Origin: Nitrospirota bacterium
Lineage (GTDB): Bacteria > Nitrospirota > UBA9217
Direction of reading: 5' to 3'
NCBI GenBank assembly: GCA_020052615.1
Contig: JAGVOT010000101.1
Coordinates: 1-57,591 of the forward strand
DNA length: 57,591 bases
Shown here: positions 51,787 to 57,591 of the stretch, in pieces
How the letters are laid out: each line of letters starts with the position of its first letter
Numbering within the stretch: position 1 is the first letter of the stretch
Notes under the pieces: model-generated
Seen by the model: only the letters and a program-made list of their open reading frames with translations
What the model was told of the DNA's origin: nothing
The model's database searches: none
Translations under genes and position numbers: made by a program

Positions 51787-52389
51787 ATGAAAATGAATAA
51801 AAAAGGTTTTACTCTTATCGAACTCCTGATCGTGGTGGCCATTATCGCTATCCTGGCGGCCATCGCCATCCCGCAGTTCAGCAGCTATCGCATCCGCGGA
51901 TATAACTCTGCAGCAACCGCCGACCTTCGGAACGCCCGTACGGCAGAAGAGGCTTTCTTCTCCGACTGGCAGGTTTATTCGTCGAGCGTTCTTGCAACCG
52001 GCGCGCCGGGTGTAGGCGATGTGATCCAGAATAACACGCCGGTCCCGCAGGTCACTATCGCAGTTAACGGCATTTCCGGTACGGCACCGAGCGCAGCCAC
52101 GACGTTCAATACCGGTGTTTCTCAGAACGTGGGTCTCGTACTGAACACCTCCGTCCTGGGCGGCAGCTTCACCGGCGGAGCTAAGAACGGAGCTGGCGAC
52201 AGATGCTTTGGCATGGACTCTGATTTCACGCCTATCTATTGGATCAATGGTCCGGTTGGGTCTATCATGGCCAACACAGGCGTTCCTGTTGCACTGGCGA
52301 GCACGGTTACCAGCGATCTGGCCGGCAAGGGCGGTGTTCTTCCCTGCCTCGGCACTGCACCGGCCACCGTGGTCTGGGCCGCTCTGTAA
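51787..52389 (+). CDS. pilA: Type IV major pilin
   Basis: 200 residues. A short basic leader ends in KKG (cleavage after Gly 7), then FTLIELLIVVAIIAILAAIA with Phe +1 and Glu +5. About 165 residues of globular domain follow, with a Cys 140/Cys 187 pair that could form the D-region disulfide. The leader SD GGAGGT is 8 bases upstream of ATG 51787. Sigma-54 promoter, paired upstream sites and a terminator make it a separate, highly controlled transcript. The long globular domain differs from the truncated pilin of Geobacter sulfurreducens. Confidence 0.92.
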   Translation: MKMNKKGFTLIELLIVVAIIAILAAIAIPQFSSYRIRGYNSAATADLRNARTAEEAFFSDWQVYSSSVLATGAPGVGDVIQNNTPVPQVTIAVNGISGTAPSAATTFNTGVSQNVGLVLNTSVLGGSFTGGAKNGAGDRCFGMDSDFTPIYWINGPVGSIMANTGVPVALASTVTSDLAGKGGVLPCLGTAPATVVWAAL

Positions 52390-52421
52390 GATTAGCAAAT
52401 AGACGTAATGCATCGTTGTTC

Positions 52422-52449
52422 AAAAGGCCGGGTAACCCCCGGCCTTTTT
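52422..52449 (+). terminator. Terminator after pilA
   Basis: Stem AAGGCCGGG / CCCGGCCTT (9 bp plus flanking A/T pairs, 5-base loop) followed by TTTC. It isolates pilA from the ABC genes. Confidence 0.9.
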
Positions 52450-52450
52450 C

Positions 52451-52479
52451 TTGACACCCTCTGTTGTAATAGATATACT
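52451..52479 (+). promoter_or_regulatory. Near-perfect sigma-70 promoter of the ABC operon
   Basis: TTGACA (52451-52456), 17-base spacer, TATACT (52474-52479), immediately after the pilA terminator. Predicted start near 52486, 64 bases before the ATG. The transporter would thus be made constitutively while pilA is sigma-54 regulated. Confidence 0.75.
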
Positions 52480-52549
52480 CTACTCGTTCATTAAGTCCGC
52501 AGGCCTTTTTATATTCGTTGATTCTAAAACCACGACCCCCCATTAACCT

Positions 52550-53293
52550 ATGATCACCATCAACGGCATATCAAAAGAATTCAAGGAAGGAATCACCGGA
52601 AAGCGCGTCAGAGCCCTTGAGGGACTTGAGCTTGAGATCAAGAAGGGCGAAGTGTTTGGATTTCTCGGGCCGAATGGTGCCGGGAAGTCAACAGCCATCA
52701 AGATCCTCATGAACCTCATATTTCCCAACAGCGGGACAGCGCAAATAGGGGGCAGAGATGTTCGGGATTCCGAAGCTCGAAGAGTTGTCGGATATCTGCC
52801 TGAAAATCCCTATTTTTATGATTATCTGACGACCGATGAACTGCTTTGGTTCGGAGGAAGGACAGCTGGCATGGACTCGAACAGCATCCGTGATCGATCA
52901 GATATTCTCATAAATCAAGTTAATTTGCAGAGTGCCAGAAAACGACCGCTCAGAACCTATTCAAAGGGAATGGTCCAAAGGGCAGGATTGGCCATGGCAC
53001 TTATCCATGATCCTGAAGTCGTCATCCTGGATGAACCCATGAGCGGACTTGACCCGATTGGCCGCAAAATGGTTGGCGACCTGCTCATCGAGCTGAAAGG
53101 ACAGGGCAAAACGGTCTTTTTCTCTTCCCACATCTTGAATGATATAGAGCGGTTCAGCGATCGCGCAGGGATCATTATTGGCGGTAGGTTGAAGCGCGTC
53201 GATACGCTGCAGAACCTTCTTTCCGGAGGGAAGAATCTCGAGGATGTGTTCATGCGCGAAGTTGCGCTGGCGGAAGGAGTGACCGCCGTATGA
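52550..53293 (+). CDS. ABC transporter ATPase, PilH-like
   Basis: 247 residues from ATG 52550. Walker A GPNGAGKST (residues 40-48), a signature degraded from LSGGQ to YSKGMVQR, Walker B VVILDEP and the switch His in FFSSHIL. The YSKGM type is common in ABC-2 exporters. In Myxococcus, pilG-pilH-pilI encode an ABC system next to pilA that is needed for pilus formation, and a similar ABC pair follows pilA in Geobacter. By synteny this is probably the PilH equivalent. Overlaps the permease by 4 bases. Confidence 0.88.
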   Translation: MITINGISKEFKEGITGKRVRALEGLELEIKKGEVFGFLGPNGAGKSTAIKILMNLIFPNSGTAQIGGRDVRDSEARRVVGYLPENPYFYDYLTTDELLWFGGRTAGMDSNSIRDRSDILINQVNLQSARKRPLRTYSKGMVQRAGLAMALIHDPEVVILDEPMSGLDPIGRKMVGDLLIELKGQGKTVFFSSHILNDIERFSDRAGIIIGGRLKRVDTLQNLLSGGKNLEDVFMREVALAEGVTAV

Positions 53294-54105
53294 CGACATT
53301 CTGGCCGATAGCGCTCATTACCTTCAAAGAAGGCATCAGGAACAGGGCCATTTACGGGATCGCACTCGTTGCATTGATGCTTTTTGGCGCGACGGCCCTT
53401 ATCGCAACCATGGTCCCCCGCGAGGTGGGTAAAGTAGCCGTTGATATGGCGCTCTCCACGATCTCGTTCGCAGGTTTGCTTATCGTCCTTTTCGTGGGGA
53501 TCAACCTTATGGCAAAGGACCTGGATAAACGTACGATCTACACCGTCCTCGCGAGACCCATATCACGGTCGCAGTATATCATCGGAAAATTCCTTGGGAT
53601 GATCCTGCTCATCACGGTGACGATGGCTTTGTTGAGCTTGCTGGCGATCACCGCGATCATTATCCTAAAGAACATACACGCAGGCTATTTTACACGGTTT
53701 TCGTGGCAAGCCATCATCCTTGCAGATGGTTTGACCGTGCTCATGCTCATCATGCTCTCGGCGATCAGTTTTCTTTTTGCCTCGTTTACCTCTTCGTCGT
53801 TTATTACGCTGGTCCTGACCATCATCACATACATCATCGGTCAGTCGCTGAGCGGCGTCAAGGCGCTGCTGGAAGCACCGTCCTACGAGATCGGTTTTAA
53901 CGTCTCGCCGATGACCATAAAACTGGTGACAGCAGTTTATTATCTCTTCCCCAACCTTTCCCTTTTCGATATTAAGCTGCAGGCAGCCCACGCCCTTCCC
54001 ATATCTCCATCTTTCGTTCTGTGGACCGTCCTGTATGGTATTGTCTACATAGTATTATCGATCACTCTGGCCGCGATCATTTTCCGGAGGAAGGAGTTCC
54101 CGTGA
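53290..54105 (+). CDS. ABC-2 type permease, PilI-like
   Basis: 271 residues from ATG 53290. Six TM helices (about 20-40, 60-80, 105-130, 145-170, 180-200, 240-262). FKEGIRNRAIYGIALVALM and NLMAKDLDKRTIYTVLARPISR are ABC-2 permease signatures. Partner of the preceding ATPase. The substrate is unknown; no peptide or sugar exporter hallmark is visible. GTGA overlap with the next gene. Confidence 0.88.
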   Translation: MTTFWPIALITFKEGIRNRAIYGIALVALMLFGATALIATMVPREVGKVAVDMALSTISFAGLLIVLFVGINLMAKDLDKRTIYTVLARPISRSQYIIGKFLGMILLITVTMALLSLLAITAIIILKNIHAGYFTRFSWQAIILADGLTVLMLIMLSAISFLFASFTSSSFITLVLTIITYIIGQSLSGVKALLEAPSYEIGFNVSPMTIKLVTAVYYLFPNLSLFDIKLQAAHALPISPSFVLWTVLYGIVYIVLSITLAAIIFRRKEFP

Positions 54106-54971
54106 TACGAAGGACCGTCGCCATCGCAGCATTCCTGCTATTCCTCACATTCCTTCACGTGATCGCCCTCGGCAGATCGACGGTGGAGCGTAAGCAGCTT
54201 TCCCGGGGGGAAGGGAGCGCGATCGTCCTCCCGTCGCCTTTTTTGAAGATAGCAGCCCTCGAGTTTAAGGGCCTTGTTTCCGATATCCTGTTCCTTGATT
54301 CAATTGCTTTTTATGGCGGGACACTAAACCGGGCGGAACGGCCGAGGGTAAAAGAGTGGGAGTGGCAATGGCTCGACAAATCGCTGTCCGCCTCTTCGGA
54401 CCTCGATCCGTACTTTCTCGATCCCTACCTGTTCGGGAACGCGATCTTCACTTGGGAGGCCGGCATGATCCGGGAGGCGAACGACCTCTTGACGAAAGGG
54501 AGCGGGCATCGCACATGGGACTGGATGCTGCCGTTCTTTACCGGTTTTAACTATTTCTATTTTCTGCAGGAGAACGAAAAAGCGGCCGAGTTCCTCATGG
54601 AGGCTTCTCGAAGACCGTCCGCCGATCCCATGCTTGCCAGCATAGCTTCAAAGCTTGCTTTCAAGGAAAGAAAGACCGAGACGTCGATCCAGTTCCTTGA
54701 GGAAATGCTGCAAAGAACGGATGATGAATTGTCAAAGCAGCGGTTCAGGAAAAGGATCGAGGCGCTTCGCGGTATCCTGCTGTTGGAACAGGCGGTGGCA
54801 ACCTATCAAAAACGTTATCACGTCAAACCGCGCAGTTTTGAAATGCTGATAGCAAAGGGACTCATTCAGAATGTACCAGAGGATCCTTATGGAGGAAAGT
54901 TCTACCTCGAGCCATCAGGTTCCGTAAAGAGCACTACCGAACGCGAGTTGATGCCTCATCGGAAGAAGTAA
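54102..54971 (+). CDS. Membrane-anchored helical-repeat protein, possible PilG-like accessory
   Basis: 289 residues from GTG 54102 (GTGA overlap, SD AAGGAG). One N-terminal TM (8-25), a conserved patch LKIAALEFKGLVSDILFLDSI, then helical TPR-like repeats (DPYFLDPYLFGNAIFTWEAG..., EKAAEFLMEASRRPSADP) to about 230. The end has a pilin-assembly-style turn VPEDPYGGKFYLEPSG, seen in many pseudopilin-like C-termini. It is translationally coupled to the permease. By position it could be the third component equivalent to Myxococcus PilG, but I cannot confirm homology. Confidence 0.7.
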   Translation: MIRRTVAIAAFLLFLTFLHVIALGRSTVERKQLSRGEGSAIVLPSPFLKIAALEFKGLVSDILFLDSIAFYGGTLNRAERPRVKEWEWQWLDKSLSASSDLDPYFLDPYLFGNAIFTWEAGMIREANDLLTKGSGHRTWDWMLPFFTGFNYFYFLQENEKAAEFLMEASRRPSADPMLASIASKLAFKERKTETSIQFLEEMLQRTDDELSKQRFRKRIEALRGILLLEQAVATYQKRYHVKPRSFEMLIAKGLIQNVPEDPYGGKFYLEPSGSVKSTTERELMPHRKK

Positions 54972-54974
54972 CCG

Positions 54975-55436
54975 CTACTTCCCTTGCCGTTTCTGTTCCT
55001 GCCTCATATCCAGCTGTTTTAACTGTTCAAGGTTTCTGAGAAGACGCTCGTTCTCCTTTTTCGCATCGATGATCACTTTGATGGCCTGACGCCAGTTCTT
55101 GGCATCCGTTGCACGCTCGTGCTGTGGGTACTTATACAGGAAGTCTTCGAAGTGAGCAAGGGCCTGGGTATAGTCCTTGCGGGGATTTTGCACGGATACA
55201 AAGGCGGTGGCAATGTTATAGATCGCGTTCGCCGACCAGTCCGAGTTGGGATATTCCTTGATGATCCGTTGGAATGCCGCCACTGACTCAGGGTATCTAT
55301 GCTCATCGAGCAGTTTTTTTGCTTCGGCGCTCTTTATCGCGGGCGCCGAGGATTTATCGCGGCCATGGGTCAACAGGCCGGCGCAACCACAGGCAAAGAA
55401 GCACAGCAGAGCGAGCACGCACAGAGAGCGCTTCAT
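54975..55436 (-). CDS. TPR lipoprotein
   Basis: 153 residues. Signal peptide with lipobox FFACGC (lipidated Cys about 18), then two or three TPR-like helical hairpins (LLDEHRYPESVAAFQRIIKEYP, SANAIYNIATAF, YTQALAHFEDFLYKYP) like BamD/YbgF proteins, and a basic coiled tail. ATGA overlap with the GGDEF gene, so the two form an operon. Probably an outer-membrane-anchored scaffold; partner unknown. Confidence 0.82.
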   Translation of the reverse strand: MKRSLCVLALLCFFACGCAGLLTHGRDKSSAPAIKSAEAKKLLDEHRYPESVAAFQRIIKEYPNSDWSANAIYNIATAFVSVQNPRKDYTQALAHFEDFLYKYPQHERATDAKNWRQAIKVIIDAKKENERLLRNLEQLKQLDMRQEQKRQGK

Positions 55437-56836
55437 GCCTCTCTCCGCTTGTCGATAATAAAGACGCTTTTGGGAATTGTCTTGGCGTAGTCCTTGAGCT
55501 CGGCAGCGATCTCCGATGCCTCCAGTGGACTGGATATGGCACGTCGTTCATTGGTAACGATCGCGATGGATATCGTCATCAGGGGAAACTTCATCTCGAT
55601 ACCCTGTCGTGATTTCCCCATGATATATCCATTCTTCCGGTCGGTTTCATCATAAAAATCGGGGATGCGGCGGTCGAACCGGGTGATGATCTCCTCACCG
55701 AGGACCCTCATCCGGTCAGGCACGGTGATCACCACGAAGTCATCGCCGCCGATATGGCCGATAAAGTCTTCTGCATTTCCCCTTCCCTTCACAACACGTT
55801 CGATGATCTGCGCGGTCTCCTTCAGCAGCTCGCTTCCATGTGCGTACCCATACCGGTCATTGTAGGACTTGAAATTGTCAAGGTCGAGCATGCAGAAGGC
55901 TATGGGGTGCTTCGTTTCCAAGCGCTTTTTCATGACGTTTTCGATGGCGATACCCCCCGGCAGGCGGGTGAGGGGGCTTGCATCAAGGTACATTTCCTCA
56001 AGCTTCTTCAGACGTTTACCCATTTCGACGAATGCCGTCGCCAGCGCCCCGATCTCGTCGTTGCTCTTGATCTGAGGATCGTAGCCAAAGTTCCCCTCGG
56101 CGATCTGCCCCGTGGCGACGCTCAGTTTTTTAATGGACGACGAAATGTGGTAGGTCACCACCATGCTGCCGATAACGCCGAGCAGCACGCTCAGGATGGA
56201 CAAGAATGCGGTCATCAGGAAGGCTGATTTTCCAATAAAACTGATCCGCTGCATTTTATCGTCACGAGCGCTCGTTGCCGAGGCCGACATCTGGAACAGT
56301 ATTTCCATGATCTTCTCGGATTTTTTCTTGATCAGCCCGTTCGATATGCGGGACGCTCCTTCGCGATCGCCGGACCTCATCATTTTTACTTCCTTCGCAA
56401 AGAGATCGGTATATTCCTTGTACAGCCCTGCGATCTGCGCAAGCGGGAGATGACGGCTATCCGGCAGTTTCTGCAGAACATCCATCCCTTGCTTGAACTC
56501 TTCGCCGCGCTTATAGAAGAGGGTGCGCATATCAGGACTGTTCAGAATGATGTACCTTTTTTCGTAGTTGTCCTGGCCTATGATCGCTTCGCGCATCTTT
56601 TCCGCGGTAGCCTGGACGGGGACATCGACCGTTACGATCCTGCTGTTGAGGATGTTCAGGCGCTGGAGGCTCACCAGTGCGTAGATGATCACCACCATCG
56701 TAAGCAACACCAGGACCATATAACCGAGCAACATCTTGCTCGCGATGTCGAGTCTGGCAAAAAGCTCCTTCGGGATAAGTTTTTCGAGGAGTGCTGAGGG
56801 GATGACGTCGGTAAGCTTCGAGATGCTAAAGTTCAC
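55433..56836 (-). CDS. Membrane HAMP-GGDEF protein (GGDDF variant)
   Basis: 467 residues from GTG 56836; a TTG at 56860 in frame would lie upstream of the predicted transcript start. TM1 about 36-55, a four-helix periplasmic sensor region to about 195, TM2 200-222, HAMP to 275, GGDEF to 460. The active-site loop reads GHIGGDDF, not GGDEF or GGEEF. The upstream metal-binding CMLDLDNFKSYND is intact. The RxxD inhibitory site is missing (NAED). It may make cyclic di-GMP with altered control, or only bind nucleotide. It overlaps the lipoprotein gene by 4 bases. Confidence 0.88.
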   Translation of the reverse strand: MNFSISKLTDVIPSALLEKLIPKELFARLDIASKMLLGYMVLVLLTMVVIIYALVSLQRLNILNSRIVTVDVPVQATAEKMREAIIGQDNYEKRYIILNSPDMRTLFYKRGEEFKQGMDVLQKLPDSRHLPLAQIAGLYKEYTDLFAKEVKMMRSGDREGASRISNGLIKKKSEKIMEILFQMSASATSARDDKMQRISFIGKSAFLMTAFLSILSVLLGVIGSMVVTYHISSSIKKLSVATGQIAEGNFGYDPQIKSNDEIGALATAFVEMGKRLKKLEEMYLDASPLTRLPGGIAIENVMKKRLETKHPIAFCMLDLDNFKSYNDRYGYAHGSELLKETAQIIERVVKGRGNAEDFIGHIGGDDFVVITVPDRMRVLGEEIITRFDRRIPDFYDETDRKNGYIMGKSRQGIEMKFPLMTISIAIVTNERRAISSPLEASEIAAELKDYAKTIPKSVFIIDKRREA

Positions 56837-56842
56837 GGCGAA

Positions 56843-56871
56843 AGAGTAGCAAAGAATCAAGTGCTTGTCAA
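56843..56871 (-). promoter_or_regulatory. Promoter of the GGDEF-lipoprotein operon
   Basis: Minus strand: TTGACA (56871-56866), 17-base spacer, TACTCT (56848-56843). The -10 ends 6 bases before the GTG at 56836, so transcription would begin at or next to the start codon. Confidence 0.6.
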
Positions 56872-56881
56872 ATAAATCTTA

Positions 56882-57591
56882 TTATTCAGGGGCTTCATCC
56901 TGGATCGCTATTTCGTCCTCAACAGGCAACTTTTCTTCGCAGAATTTACGCGGTTCGGTGCCCGGAAGGAATGCCTCGCGGAGTGATAGTTTACAGTGCT
57001 CGGTGCTCAGGAGCCCGGTACGGGGATCGACGTTCCGAAAGAGGACGCCGTTCGGAACGCTAAAGTCCATGGGTTCCTGGCTCTGATGGGCCTGTTTCAT
57101 GAAATCGAGCCAGACAGGCAAGGCGGCACGGGAACCCGTTGCTTTGGGACCCAAGCTGCGCTGGTCATCAAAGCCCACCCATACACCGGTAACGAGGGAC
57201 GGCGTATATCCTATGAACCAGGCGTCGCGGTAGTCGTTCGTTGTCCCGGTCTTGCCGGCAACCGGTCTGCCGAGCTCCCGCGCTTTCCAGCCGGTACCGC
57301 GCTCTATGACGCCTTTGAGCAGATTGGTGATGACATAGGCGGTTTCAGGCTTCATCGCCTGTACGGGCAGCGGATCGCTGTTTGAGAGCACCCGTCCACT
57401 GCTGTCGGTGATCGAGAGGATGGCGACAGGCTCGAGTCTGATGCCGCCGTTCGCGAACACGGAATACGCCGAGGTGAGTTCCAGGAGCGTTACGTCAGAG
57501 CTGCCCAATGCTAGAGGGAGGACGGCCTTCAGCGGGCTTTTTATACCCAGCGTGCGGGCATATCGGATGGTTTCCTCGATCCCGATCTTTG
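56882..57591 (-). CDS. mrcA: C-terminal part of a class A penicillin-binding protein (PBP1A type)
   Basis: The frame is open to the window edge, so the N-terminus and glycosyltransferase domain are outside. The fragment of about 235 residues contains LALGSSDVTLLELTSAYSVFANGG, the transpeptidase KTG motif in VAGKTGTTNDYRDAWFIGYTP and VWVGFDDQRSLG. The serine SxxK motif is upstream and not visible. It cross-links peptidoglycan in the periplasm. It ends in an acidic tail (VEDEIAIQDEAPE). Confidence 0.93.
   Translation of the reverse strand, partial: KIGIEETIRYARTLGIKSPLKAVLPLALGSSDVTLLELTSAYSVFANGGIRLEPVAILSITDSSGRVLSNSDPLPVQAMKPETAYVITNLLKGVIERGTGWKARELGRPVAGKTGTTNDYRDAWFIGYTPSLVTGVWVGFDDQRSLGPKATGSRAALPVWLDFMKQAHQSQEPMDFSVPNGVLFRNVDPRTGLLSTEHCKLSLREAFLPGTEPRKFCEEKLPVEDEIAIQDEAPE

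Noticed and set aside
1-57591. CRISPR arrays, insertion sequences, prophage or toxin-antitoxin pairs
   Set aside because: No regularly spaced repeats, transposase or integrase motifs, phage structural genes or small paired genes with toxin/antitoxin signatures were seen.

Overview
The window is a G+C-rich, tightly packed bacterial chromosome segment from a Gram-negative organism that makes lipopolysaccharide. Evidence for that is a set of heptose and KDO genes, a late lipid A acyltransferase, outer-membrane beta-barrels and lipoproteins. Gene order (rplU-rpmA-obgE-proB-proA-nadD-rsfS-rlmH-gpmI-comF; kdsB-pyrG-kdsA-kdsD-kdsC; pilin followed by an ABC-2 transporter), futalosine-route menaquinone genes and a lipoprotein-type cytochrome c fit a Desulfuromonadota/Geobacter-like or Nitrospirota-like anaerobe. 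The phylum is inferred from family and synteny knowledge; no phylogeny was run.

Layout. 1-4.8 kb is an accessory stretch: a cut gene end, an unrecognised Gly/Ala-rich protein, two tandem secreted paralogues each built from a duplicated domain, a decayed phospholipase A (pldA) fragment, an OmpA-type envelope protein, a small beta-barrel, the stranded C-terminus of another barrel, and a WbuC-type cupin. 4.8-19.2 kb is a housekeeping block: L21/L27, Obg, proline biosynthesis, NAD synthesis, RsfS/RlmH, a LapA-LapB-like fusion, GpmI, ComF, PhoH, a PgpH-like HD phosphohydrolase, YbeY, an undecaprenol-kinase/PAP2 fusion and a roadblock protein. 19.3-25.8 kb (mostly minus strand) carries accA with a hairpin leader, two exported polysaccharide-type proteins, a tRNA-Leu(UAA) with duplicated and inverted pieces of its 3' end, a cytochrome c, a ferredoxin and a heptosyltransferase.

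26-41 kb is a long plus-strand cell-surface operon series: heptose kinase, dTDP-rhamnose (rmlACDB), UDP-glucuronate to UDP-xylose (ugd, uxs), the KDO pathway with pyrG embedded (CTP for KDO activation), lipid A acyltransferase, pgsA, plsY and a frameshifted VanZ-like gene. 41-44.7 kb has a SAM hydroxide adenosyltransferase with the two tRNA methylthiotransferases miaB and mtaB. 45-51.5 kb (minus) has mqnC, mqnE, a fused MFS/spermidine synthase and an amidohydrolase that is a good candidate for aminodeoxyfutalosine deaminase. 51.5-55 kb is a type IV pilin gene with a sigma-54 promoter, paired upstream dyads and a structured leader, then a PilGHI-like ABC module. The end (minus) has a TPR lipoprotein, a HAMP-GGDEF protein and the C-terminus of a class A penicillin-binding protein.

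No CRISPR array, transposase or phage cluster was seen. The most unusual signals are regulatory: the pilin control region, promoters that sit almost on the start codons of several genes (putative leaderless transcripts), the accA leader hairpin, a family of phrase-like intergenic repeats, and the scrambled tRNA-Leu 3' ends.
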